Positions 14,168-20,998 of a stretch of 57,556 nucleotides of DNA are shown in pieces. The notes under the pieces are model-generated. The model was not told the origin of the DNA and did not search any database. It saw only the letters and a program-made list of their open reading frames with translations. The stretch covers positions 1-57,556 of the forward strand of contig DFEE01000024.1 of the NCBI GenBank assembly GCA_002368645.1, in the 5' to 3' direction. A program made the translations under genes and the position numbers. The stretch comes from Bacteroidales bacterium UBA3810. Lineage in GTDB: Bacteria > Bacteroidota > Bacteroidia > Bacteroidales > Paludibacteraceae. How positions within the stretch are numbered: the first letter of the stretch is position 1; the number at the start of each line of letters is the position of its first letter.

Positions 14168-15885
14168 TGCTTTATGGATTTATGGTGGCGTTTTAAGGTT
14201 TGTATGCACTCGCGCCGGGCAATCACGACGGAAACGCCGTGGTAATTGATTTCCTCGCGCAGTACGGTTTTAATCGCTTCCATATTCTTCGGAAGCGGCA
14301 CAACTACCCGCACATGGTCCTCTGCTACACCAAGCCCCTTACAGATGGCTTCCAAGCGTCCTGTACCGGCCGAGTCCTGACCGCCGGTCATGCCCGTTGT
14401 CAGATTGTCCGAAATGAGCACCACCACATCGGCGTTGCTGTTGACGCAGTCCAGTAATCCCGTCATACCGCTATGCGTAAAGGTCGAGTCACCTATAACC
14501 GCTATCGAAGGATATTGCCCGGCATCGGCGGCTCCTTTGGCCATCGTCACCGAAGCACCCATCTCTACGCACGCATGAATGGCATGAAAAGGCGATAAAG
14601 CACCTAATGTGTAACAACCTATATCCCCGAATATCCGTGCCTGCTCATACTCACGGGCAACCTCATTCAGCGCAGTGTACATATCGCGGTGTCCGCAGCC
14701 GATACACATCGCCGGCGGACGCGGAACAACCAACGGGTCTGCTGCGCGACGCTCAGGCTGCGGTAAGGATAGGGCTTTGGCGACATCTTCGGGGTGCAAC
14801 TCCCCTATCCGAGGCAACGCACCCGTCAAACGACCTTCAACTCGCAGCTGCACAGCCCCCGCTGCACAGCCGACCGACACCGGCGTCACGCCGGCTGCAC
14901 AGCCGACCGGGACCGCAGCCACTGCGGCTGTACAGACGACCGGGACCGCAGCCTCTGCGGCCGGTTGACCTTCCTCTATGACGAGCACTTCTTCTGCACC
15001 GTCGGCGATCATCTGACGGATAAGACCTTCCGGAAGCGGATATTCGGTTATCTTCAGTACCGATGCCGACGGAGTCCCGTTTTCCATCAGGTAATTATAC
15101 CCTATGCCGCAGGCTATAATGGCTTTCTTGGGGTCGCTGCCTCGCACGTAGCTGTTATGGCCCGACTCCTCGCTATGGCGTACCAAAGAAGGCTGCAAGG
15201 CCACTAACTCGGCATAATTCTTCTTCGCAAATGCCGGTAGCAGGATAAAGTGGTTCACATCCTCAGGGAACGAGAGCGCATTCTGGGGCCTGACCTCACC
15301 GGTCTCTACCACGGCACGACTGTGCGCCATCCGCGTGGTCACACGCAGCAAAACCGGCTTATGTATCCGCTCCGAGTAATCAAATGCCGACCGGGTCATG
15401 TCATAGGCTTCTTGCTGGTTGGACGGCTCGAAACACGGTATCATGGCAAACTTGGCATAAAAACGACTGTCTTGCTCATTCTGACTCGAGTGCATCGACG
15501 GATCGTCTGCAGCTACTACGACTAAACCCCCGTTCACACCCGTTATAGCGGCGTTCATAAACGCATCTGCACACACATTCATACCCACATGTTTCATGCA
15601 GACCAATGCCCGTTTGCCCATATAAGACATGCCTAAAGCCGCCTCCATCGCCGTCTTCTCATTCGTCGCCCAACGGCATTGAATAGGCGCTTCTTGCTCC
15701 GCAGCGTCGCCGACACTGCCGCCACGGCAGCAGCTTTCGACTTTCGACTTTTGACTTTCGACTAGTTGGATATACTCAGTAATTTCTGTAGATGGAGTCC
15801 CCGGGTAAGCATATACGCCGCTTAACCCTGCATCTATCGCGCCTAAAGCTATCGCTTCATCGCCTAAGAGTAAGTGTTTATTCAT
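14164..15885 (-). CDS. iorA: Indolepyruvate ferredoxin oxidoreductase, alpha subunit, with two repeat-coded insertions
   Basis: A 573-residue TPP enzyme. It starts at the ATG at 15885 (MNKHLLLGDEAIALGAID); the longer frame to 15936 would be coded by leader repeat. Residues 20-40 hold YAYPGTPSTEITEYI, and the TPP domain has CIGCGHRDMY and GDSTFTHSGMTGLLD. Insertion 1 (about residues 39-62, QKSKVESCC and following) is coded by modules A and B; insertion 2 (about 308-341) is the 33-base B array. Without them the length is near 520. The two-cluster ferredoxin tail of archaeal IorA is missing and the gene ends at VIARRECIQTLKRHH. Some Bacteroidetes IorA may lack that tail normally. Confidence 0.92.
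   Translation of the reverse strand: MNKHLLLGDEAIALGAIDAGLSGVYAYPGTPSTEITEYIQLVESQKSKVESCCRGGSVGDAAEQEAPIQCRWATNEKTAMEAALGMSYMGKRALVCMKHVGMNVCADAFMNAAITGVNGGLVVVAADDPSMHSSQNEQDSRFYAKFAMIPCFEPSNQQEAYDMTRSAFDYSERIHKPVLLRVTTRMAHSRAVVETGEVRPQNALSFPEDVNHFILLPAFAKKNYAELVALQPSLVRHSEESGHNSYVRGSDPKKAIIACGIGYNYLMENGTPSASVLKITEYPLPEGLIRQMIADGAEEVLVIEEGQPAAEAAVPVVCTAAVAAVPVGCAAGVTPVSVGCAAGAVQLRVEGRLTGALPRIGELHPEDVAKALSLPQPERRAADPLVVPRPPAMCIGCGHRDMYTALNEVAREYEQARIFGDIGCYTLGALSPFHAIHACVEMGASVTMAKGAADAGQYPSIAVIGDSTFTHSGMTGLLDCVNSNADVVVLISDNLTTGMTGGQDSAGTGRLEAICKGLGVAEDHVRVVVPLPKNMEAIKTVLREEINYHGVSVVIARRECIQTLKRHHKSIKQ
14862..14960 (-). repeat. Module B array, three palindromes at exact 33-base period, inside iorA
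   Basis: Palindromes at 14880-14894 (CCGGCG-TCA-CGCCGG), 14913-14927 (CCGCAG-CCA-CTGCGG) and 14946-14960 (CCGCAG-CCT-CTGCGG) are separated by 18-base spacers (CTGCACAGCCGACCGACA and variants). Thirty-three is a multiple of three, so the array stays in frame and is read as Ala/Val/Gly-rich repeats (AGVTPVSVGCA). Confidence 0.9.
15698..15767 (-). repeat. Composite repeat (B plus A) inside iorA
   Basis: Palindrome CTGCCG-CCA-CGGCAG at 15716-15730 with an 18-base spacer variant before it, joined to module A at 15732-15767 (read as QKSKVES). Here the palindrome is read in a different frame (CCRGGSVGDAAEQ) from the other coding copies. Confidence 0.85.
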
Positions 15886-15908
15886 GATTGATTTAATTTG
15901 TGTTATCG

Positions 15909-15963
15909 CTTTCAACTTTCGACTAAGACGCTGCACAGCCGACCGACACTGGCGTCACGCCAG
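15909..15963 (-). repeat. Composite repeat in the iorA 5' leader
   Basis: Palindrome CTGGCG-TCA-CGCCAG at 15949-15963, spacer CTGCACAGCCGACCGACA at 15931-15948, then module A to 15909. The predicted transcription start is near 15966, so the mRNA would begin almost directly with the hairpin. Confidence 0.85.
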
Positions 15964-15972
15964 TTTCTGTTG

Positions 15973-16004
15973 CAAATTTAATAAAAAATTTGTATATGTG
16001 CAAA
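15973..16004 (-). promoter_or_regulatory. iorA operon promoter
   Basis: Minus-strand TTTG (16004-16001), 20 bases, TAAATTTG (15980-15973). It is a perfect consensus and overlaps the divergent mscS promoter. Confidence 0.8.
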
Positions 16005-16020
16005 AAAAAATGTACTTTTG
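15989..16020 (+). promoter_or_regulatory. mscS promoter
   Basis: TTTG (15989-15992), 20 bases, TACTTTTG (16013-16020). Transcription would start near 16027, 14 bases before the ATG. Its -33 box lies within the spacer of the opposing iorA promoter. Confidence 0.8.
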
Positions 16021-16040
16021 CACCAAAAAATACTATTTTT

Positions 16041-16952
16041 ATGCTTTTTCAACTCACTCCCGACCCCGAGGTCACTCAACAAATCGCCGATTCTATAAAG
16101 GCTGTCAATGCCCAAATGAAACAACAACTCATGACCGACCCCGAAGGCTTCTTCCACAGCTTGGGCGAAAATGTCATCCGCTTCGGACTCAAGGTCCTCG
16201 CCGCTATCGCTATTTTTATAGTTGGTATATGGGTGATACGCCTCATCAAAAATGCCGTTAACAAGAGTTTCACCCGCCGTAATACCGACCGGACGGTCGT
16301 GACATTTGTCAATAGCCTCATTTCGGTTTTGGGTAACGTCATCCTCATTATTATTGCCATCTCTACTTTGGGCATCAATACAACCTCGCTCGCTGCCTTA
16401 TTAGCCGCTTTGGGTATGGCTGTCGGTATGTCTCTTTCCGGCACCTTGCAGAATTTCGCAGGAGGAATCATCCTCCTTATCTTCAAACCCTTCAAAGTAG
16501 GGGACTATGTCGAGGTCCAAGGCTACGAAGGTACCGTCACCGCCGTCAATATCATGACTACCAAGATCAGGACCGTCCAGAACCAGGAGATCAACCTTCC
16601 TAACGGCGCACTCGCTTCCGCCAATATCAAAAACTTCTCCGCCTATCCCTATCGGCGATGCGACTGGGACGTCAGTGTCGCCTATGGCGCCGACTCAACA
16701 GCCTTTATCCTAAAAGTGCAAGCCATGCTCCGAGAGAATCCACTGGTCCTTTATACCGATGATTTGCAGCCCGTCGTCTATCTCAAAGCACTCAACTCCT
16801 CCGATATAACCTTTACCATCCGGGCGTGGACCAAAGCGGACAATTATTGGACCCTCTTTTTCGATATGCAAAAACGCTTCTACGACGAATTACCACCCGC
16901 CGGCTTCGCCTTCGCCTACCCCCATCTCGATGTCAACATGATAGCACAATAA
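16041..16952 (+). CDS. mscS: Small-conductance mechanosensitive channel, MscS family
   Basis: A 303-residue inner-membrane channel. The start at 16041 (MLFQLTPDPE) is chosen because the earlier in-frame ATG at 15990 lies inside the promoter. Three membrane helices span about residues 50-150. The pore-lining helix TM3 carries the glycine/alanine packing pattern ALLAALGMAVGMSLSGTLQNFAGG (first 20 residues shown in part), followed by the beta domain with GDYVEVQGYEGTV and a C-terminal region ending DVNMIAQ. It opens under membrane tension to release solutes on osmotic downshock. The length is close to E. coli MscS (286). Confidence 0.93.
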   Translation: MLFQLTPDPEVTQQIADSIKAVNAQMKQQLMTDPEGFFHSLGENVIRFGLKVLAAIAIFIVGIWVIRLIKNAVNKSFTRRNTDRTVVTFVNSLISVLGNVILIIIAISTLGINTTSLAALLAALGMAVGMSLSGTLQNFAGGIILLIFKPFKVGDYVEVQGYEGTVTAVNIMTTKIRTVQNQEINLPNGALASANIKNFSAYPYRRCDWDVSVAYGADSTAFILKVQAMLRENPLVLYTDDLQPVVYLKALNSSDITFTIRAWTKADNYWTLFFDMQKRFYDELPPAGFAFAYPHLDVNMIAQ

Positions 16953-16953
16953 C

Positions 16954-16980
16954 CTAAATTATGCCGATTTTGGTAAAATA
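16954..16980. repeat. Perfect 27-base direct repeat, left copy
   Basis: Identical to 17127-17153. The pair encloses about 146 bases of small inverted repeats (GCTCCGCT... with ...AGCGGAGC at 17026-17072, GCCGTTAGGC, GCCCCAAGGGC) between mscS and the tRNA gene. Confidence 0.9.
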
Positions 16981-16981
16981 C

Positions 16982-17012
16982 CTTTGACTAATCGCTTTCG
17001 ACTTTCGACTAA
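16982..17012. repeat. Module A copy downstream of mscS
   Basis: CTTTGACTAATCGCTTTCGA and a further CTTTCGACTAA, the TTTCGACTT form on the plus strand. Confidence 0.6.
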
Positions 17013-17025
17013 TTGGTTATTTACG

Positions 17026-17072
17026 GCTCCGCTCTGTTGGCTACTTCGTGTCGCCCTGCGGGCTAACAGCGG
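17026..17072. repeat. Imperfect inverted repeat in the mscS-tRNA gap
   Basis: GCTCCGCTCTGTTGGC on the left can pair with GCTAACAGCGGAGC on the right, with the small palindrome GCCCTGCGGGC between them. It lies between the 27-base direct repeats. Confidence 0.6.
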
Positions 17073-17126
17073 AGCGTACAACAGCCGTTAGGCTTGCTAA
17101 CATGAAATTATAAACAGCCCCAAGGG

Positions 17127-17153
17127 CTAAATTATGCCGATTTTGGTAAAATA
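17127..17153. repeat. Perfect 27-base direct repeat, right copy
   Basis: Identical to 16954-16980, spaced 173 bases start to start. Confidence 0.9.
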
Positions 17154-17156
17154 TGC

Positions 17157-17193
17157 AAAAAAATGAAATTATTTTTGGTGATTTCATTTTTTT
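17157..17193 (+). terminator. AT-rich hairpin ending in a T tract
   Basis: Thirteen perfectly paired bases (17157-17169 with 17181-17193), 11-base loop, right arm ending in seven T. It could terminate mscS, although its loop also contains the -33 box of the tRNA promoter. Confidence 0.5.
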
Positions 17194-17205
17194 ATTGTAC
17201 TTTTG
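17174..17205 (+). promoter_or_regulatory. tRNA-Ser promoter
   Basis: TTTG (17174-17177), 20 bases, TACTTTTG (17198-17205). It is followed by a roughly 77-base leader with two small hairpins (GATGCTTGACGCATC, AGCCCTTGGGGCT). Confidence 0.75.
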
Positions 17206-17288
17206 CAACCGCTTTTGTAAAGAAAGCAAATTTCAGATGCTTGACGCATCTTCGTGGTAAGAAGAGCCCTTGGGGCTTGCAACGCGAA

Positions 17289-17375
17289 GGAGAGATGGGT
17301 GAGTGGCTGAAACCAACAGTTTGCTAAACTGTCGTACTCGTAAGGGTACCGGGGGTTCGAATCCCCCTTTCTCCG
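17289..17375 (+). tRNA. tRNA-Ser (GCT)
   Basis: An 87-base serine tRNA. The acceptor stem GGAGAGA pairs with TTTCTCC (one G-U pair). The anticodon loop TTTGCTAA carries GCT and reads AGC/AGU. A long variable arm (CGTACTCGTAAGGGTACCG) follows, then the T arm GGGGGTTCGAATCCCCC. CCA is not encoded; the sequence continues CAAAA. Confidence 0.95.
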
Positions 17376-17378
17376 CAA

Positions 17379-17418
17379 AAGAGGCACCGGAACGGCGCCT
17401 CTTCTTTCTTTCTTTCTT
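17379..17418 (+). terminator. Intrinsic terminator of the tRNA gene
   Basis: AAGAGGC (17379-17385) pairs with GCCTCTT (17397-17403), followed by a T-rich CTTTCTTTCTTTC stretch. Confidence 0.75.
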
Positions 17419-17432
17419 TCAACCATCAACTG

Positions 17433-17795
17433 CTAACTTTGGATAGTCACCTCCTGCCCGGGGGCACAGAAGTAGAACATGTTGAGAATAACAGGCTTCG
17501 AACCTCTGTTTTCGCCGCGATGAATAGTGCCGATAACCTCTACCAACACCTCGCCTTCGTGAAAGGTCTTCTCCCTGCCATCCTGGCAGACGATAGTCAG
17601 ATCACCTTGCTGGACGATGCCGTAGTTGATTACCGGATGGTGATGCCAGCCGGTCTTGGCACCTACAGGAAAGTCCAATCGAATAACCCGCAACTCCGGC
17701 TTACCTACCGGAAAATCGGGCAACTCCGCACCGTCCCAACTCTCGGACGTACGTATCAATTCTGTCGTTTGAATATTCATAGTGTTTATCAACAT
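17433..17795 (-). CDS. Small cupin-domain protein
   Basis: A 120-residue single-domain cupin: TGWHHHPVINYGIVQQGDL (HxH metal-binding part of motif 1) and GEVLVEVIGTIHRGENRG (motif 2 with His). It probably binds a metal and a small acidic or sugar ligand; the substrate is unknown. The start may instead be the ATG five codons in (MNIQTTELI). It lies alone between the tRNA terminator and ruvB and faces the same way as ruvB. Confidence 0.8.
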   Translation of the reverse strand: MLINTMNIQTTELIRTSESWDGAELPDFPVGKPELRVIRLDFPVGAKTGWHHHPVINYGIVQQGDLTIVCQDGREKTFHEGEVLVEVIGTIHRGENRGSKPVILNMFYFCAPGQEVTIQS

Positions 17796-17867
17796 TTACT
17801 TGCTAACACGCAGTTATTAACAGCCGTTAGGCTTATCAACAGCCCGCAGGGCGTGCAGTCGCTAAAA

Positions 17868-18893
17868 TCAAAAGAGTGATGGTTGAAGATCGGTTGAAGG
17901 GCGTTGTTTATGTAGGTGCTGAAAGGCACGGTCGGTGGCGACTCTGCCTCGCGGCGTGCGTTTGAGGAAGCCTTCCTTGATAAGGTAAGGTTCATAGACA
18001 TCCTCAATCGTTCCGGGGTCTTCTCCCATCGCTGTAGCGATAGTGGTCAGTCCGACTGGACCGCCCTTGAACTTATCAATAATGGTATTGAGTAGTTTAT
18101 TGTCAATCTCGTCCAAACCGAAGGTGTCAATATTGAGTGCCTCAAGTGCATATCGTGCTATTTCAAGGTCAATGACACCTGATCCTTTCACTTCGGCGAA
18201 ATCCCTTACTCGTCGCAGTAGGGCATTGGCAATACGGGGGGTTCCGCGTGAACGTCGGGCTATTTCTGCGAGGGGAGCACTGTCGGCGAAGGGAACGCCG
18301 AGGATGTTAGCAGAGCGTTGAACAATCGTGGTGAGAACATCGGCATCGTAGTACTCGAGGTGGCAATTGATACCAAAGCGTGCGCGCAAGGGGGAGGTCA
18401 ATAATCCGGAGCGGGTGGTGGCTCCCACGAGCGTAAAAGGATTAAGGTCAATCTGTATCGTTCGGGCAGAAGGCCCCTTATCAATCATGATATCGATGCG
18501 GAAGTCCTCCATGGCAGAGTAGAGGTATTCCTCTACGATTGGTGAAAGGCGATGAATCTCGTCAATAAAGAGGACATCATTAGTCTCGAGCGAAGTAAGC
18601 AGTCCTGCCAAGTCCCCGGGTTTATCAAGGACCGGTCCTGATGTGACCTTAAAGCCGACACCGAGTTCATTGGCAATGATATTAGCGAGTGTCGTTTTGC
18701 CGAGTCCGGGAGGTCCAAAGAGGAGAACATGGTCAAGATTCTCGTGTCTTCTGCGTGCAGCTTCAACAAAGATCTTGAGGTTGGAAACGACTTTGGCTTG
18801 CCCCGTGAAGTCGGTGAAGGACAATGGGCGTAAGGCACGGTCTAAATCGGAGTCTTTTTGGTAGGACTCATGGCGGATGTCAAAATCTTCCAT
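17868..18893 (-). CDS. ruvB: Holliday junction branch migration helicase RuvB
   Basis: A 341-residue AAA+ motor. It has FGPPGLGKTTLA (Walker A, about 60), FIDEIHRLSP (Walker B), GATTRSGLL (sensor 1), and a C-terminal winged helix with EPYLIKEGFLKRTPRGRVAT. RuvB hexamers drive branch migration at junctions held by RuvA. RuvA and RuvC are not in the window. The start overlaps the end of the ABC ATPase gene by 14 bases. Confidence 0.97.
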   Translation of the reverse strand: MEDFDIRHESYQKDSDLDRALRPLSFTDFTGQAKVVSNLKIFVEAARRRHENLDHVLLFGPPGLGKTTLANIIANELGVGFKVTSGPVLDKPGDLAGLLTSLETNDVLFIDEIHRLSPIVEEYLYSAMEDFRIDIMIDKGPSARTIQIDLNPFTLVGATTRSGLLTSPLRARFGINCHLEYYDADVLTTIVQRSANILGVPFADSAPLAEIARRSRGTPRIANALLRRVRDFAEVKGSGVIDLEIARYALEALNIDTFGLDEIDNKLLNTIIDKFKGGPVGLTTIATAMGEDPGTIEDVYEPYLIKEGFLKRTPRGRVATDRAFQHLHKQRPSTDLQPSLF

Positions 18894-19533
18894 TAATTGT
18901 TAAGTTGTTAAATTGTTGTTCAAGGTTGGGGATGGCGGCGATGGGTTTGTCGAGATGTATTCTGCCATCGTTGATAATAACCACCCTGGTGCACATGGCT
19001 GTGACCTCCTGCATGATATGGGTAGAAAGGAGGACAATCCTGTCCTGCCCGAGTTTGCGGATAAGTGCGCGTATGGGCTCAAGCTGAATCGGGTCGAGAC
19101 CTGTAGTGGGTTCGTCCAAAATGAGCAATTGGGGGTCATTGAGCAACGCTTGGGCTAAACCGACACGTTGCCGGTATCCTTTGGACAATTCGCCGATACG
19201 CTTGGACGCAACAGGCGTGAGCCCGACACGGCTGATAATCGTTTCGATATCGGCCGTAGCCGTATCAATACTGTCCATGAAATGCAAGTACTCGCGGACA
19301 TACATGTCGGGATAGAGCGGGTTATTCTCGGGTAGAAAACCGTGCCGTGCCGGCGCAGTAATAGTACCGGAGTAATTGACGGTGCCGAGGATACATTTCA
19401 TGAGGGTGGATTTGCCGGCTCCGTTAGGACCCAACAAACCGACTACCTCGCCCTCCTTAACGGAGAGCGAGATGTTATGCAAGACCTCTCGCGAGGCATA
19501 GGACTTGGTGATATTAGAAAGAGACAAATCCAT
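18880..19533 (-). CDS. ABC transporter ATP-binding protein (GldA-like)
   Basis: A 217-residue ABC ATPase from the ATG at 19533 (MDLSLSNITKSYASREVLHN). Walker A is GPNGAGKST, the signature LSKGYRQRVGLAQAL, Walker B LLILDEPTTGLDP, and the switch histidine lies in LSTHIMQEV. It resembles GldA, which with GldF and GldG forms an ABC complex in Bacteroidetes, but it is shorter than GldA (about 300). A GldG-like protein is encoded 14 kb away; a GldF was not found in the window. Pairing the two is inference. Confidence 0.8.
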   Translation of the reverse strand: MDLSLSNITKSYASREVLHNISLSVKEGEVVGLLGPNGAGKSTLMKCILGTVNYSGTITAPARHGFLPENNPLYPDMYVREYLHFMDSIDTATADIETIISRVGLTPVASKRIGELSKGYRQRVGLAQALLNDPQLLILDEPTTGLDPIQLEPIRALIRKLGQDRIVLLSTHIMQEVTAMCTRVVIINDGRIHLDKPIAAIPNLEQQFNNLTINGRF

Positions 19534-19921
19534 GTGAATCAGTGCCTCTCTCGTAGAGGTGTAAGACAACGACATCGCCATTGGCATAGTCCCGGTATTC
19601 AACAGAGCATTGGATGTCAGAGGGCATTTCTTTAGGCAATTCAATACCTACGATAGAGCCTTTCTTAATGGCGCTTTTGAAACTTTTGATTTCATCAATG
19701 CCCAATGAAGGAACGGTACCGTAATCGCCTTTAACGACATAATCGTCTTTCTGCTTTTTGAGGTACACCAGGCGTGCGGTGAGTCCTTTTTGGTTAGTGT
19801 TGTTCTCTAAACGAAGTTCAACGTACTCTTTTTCGGGACCATCAATGGTCACTACGCATTTGGCGGAAGCAATGGCGGAACTCAAAACGAGCGCGATTGC
19901 GAATAAAAGTAATTTTTTCAT
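19514..19921 (-). CDS. Exported protein of unknown function
   Basis: A 135-residue protein with a clear signal peptide (MKKLLLFAIALVLSSAIASA) and a mature domain of about 115 residues rich in beta strands (CVVTIDGPEKEYVELRLENN, LTARLVYLKKQKDDYVVKGD). No family recognised. It ends 20 bases inside the ABC ATPase gene, so the two are probably translationally coupled. Confidence 0.7.
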   Translation of the reverse strand: MKKLLLFAIALVLSSAIASAKCVVTIDGPEKEYVELRLENNTNQKGLTARLVYLKKQKDDYVVKGDYGTVPSLGIDEIKSFKSAIKKGSIVGIELPKEMPSDIQCSVEYRDYANGDVVVLHLYERGTDSHGFVSF

Positions 19922-19942
19922 ATGATTTTAAGTAAAAGTTAG

Positions 19943-20965
19943 TTATTTATTGCGATTTATCAGATTTTGTGCCATAGCACGTAATTCCGCTGTGGCAGCT
20001 GCCCCTTGCTCCGCAGCGTCGACCGACACCGGCGTCACGCCGGCCGCCACGGCAGCTGGCAGTGTATCTAAAGCATGGAGGGCTTGGTCGGTATAACCCT
20101 TGACAACCTCTAACGCCGCTTTATCCACGCCCAATGTGCGGTACAATCGGCAAACGGCATCATAATCCTCAGAGTCCAAGATATCATAAGCGTCGGGGAA
20201 CTCCAAGATTTTACCTTCTTGCAATAGCTTCTCTGCCATGAGATAGAGCCAGGTCTTTTTATGTTCGCGGATATCCCCGCCGATAGGTTTCCCCAATGTC
20301 TCTTCGGTACCGAAGCAATCGAGGTAATCATCCATGATCTGAAAGGCGGTTCCGAGACAATAGCCGAATTGTCCGAAAGCTTGGTAGTCGTCGCTTAAGA
20401 TGGATTCCGGTTGTGCCAAGTAGGCTCCCATGACGCAAGCACAACTAATCAGTGCACCGGTTTTGCCCTCTATCATATCGACATAGTCATGCAGGGTAGG
20501 GTGGGTGTGCTCAAAGTCCATATCCATCTGTTGTCCTTCACAGACTTTCGTAGCCATGGTGTTGAATAGAATTAAAGCATCCGGGACAAGTTCCTTCGGA
20601 AGTGATTCCAACTGTTTATACGCCTCGATGAGCAACTGGTCACCGGAGAGAATGGCGGTTTGCTCATTCCAACGTACATGGACACAGGGTCTGCCTCGTC
20701 TCATGTCGGAATGGTCCATGAGATCATCGTGGAGGAGGGTGAAGTTGTGGAAAAATTCCAAGGCATAGGCGGCCGGTAAGATTGCGTCCAGGCGTTCTTC
20801 ACTACCTCCTGCGGCTAAGTAGGACAGTATAAGCAGGTTAGGACGCAGTCGCTTGCCTTCGCCTTCTAATACATAGTCTATGGGTTCATAGAGCCCGAAA
20901 GGGGGCCTGTTGGCGAAATCCAGTCGTTCTAATTCCTCTGTAAAGTTCTTGTTAAAGTTAAGCAT
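19943..20965 (-). CDS. Polyprenyl diphosphate synthase with repeat-coded C-terminal insertion
   Basis: A 340-residue all-helical isoprenyl synthase. The first aspartate-rich motif is LLHDDLMDHSDMRRGRP (about 77-93) and the second is IMDDYLDCFG (about 210). It condenses isopentenyl diphosphate with an allylic diphosphate to make farnesyl- to longer-chain products; chain length cannot be settled here. Residues about 303-320 (AAVAAGVTPVSVDAAEQGAA) come from module B DNA at 20004-20056, placed between a C-terminal helix and the last helix. Such an addition, outside the active site, is likely tolerated. Confidence 0.9.
   Translation of the reverse strand: MLNFNKNFTEELERLDFANRPPFGLYEPIDYVLEGEGKRLRPNLLILSYLAAGGSEERLDAILPAAYALEFFHNFTLLHDDLMDHSDMRRGRPCVHVRWNEQTAILSGDQLLIEAYKQLESLPKELVPDALILFNTMATKVCEGQQMDMDFEHTHPTLHDYVDMIEGKTGALISCACVMGAYLAQPESILSDDYQAFGQFGYCLGTAFQIMDDYLDCFGTEETLGKPIGGDIREHKKTWLYLMAEKLLQEGKILEFPDAYDILDSEDYDAVCRLYRTLGVDKAALEVVKGYTDQALHALDTLPAAVAAGVTPVSVDAAEQGAAATAELRAMAQNLINRNK
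20004..20056 (-). repeat. Module B copy inside the polyprenyl synthase gene
   Basis: Palindrome CCGGCG-TCA-CGCCGG at 20029-20043, directly fused to a partial CCGCCACGGCAG arm. It is preceded by the alternative spacer TTGCTCCGCAGCGTCGACCG. Confidence 0.85.
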
Positions 20966-20998
20966 ATTGTTTGCGTTGGGTTAATAGCAGTGGTTATG

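Noticed and set aside
14862..14960. CRISPR array
   Set aside because: The 33-base period and palindromes suggested one, but the spacers are nearly identical rather than unique and lie inside a coding frame; no cas genes are seen.
14607..14981. Plus-strand ORFs over the iorA palindrome array
   Set aside because: They read the repeat DNA on the wrong strand; iorA is continuous on the minus strand.
17184..17429. An 81-residue minus-strand ORF
   Set aside because: It crosses the tRNA-Ser gene on the opposite strand.
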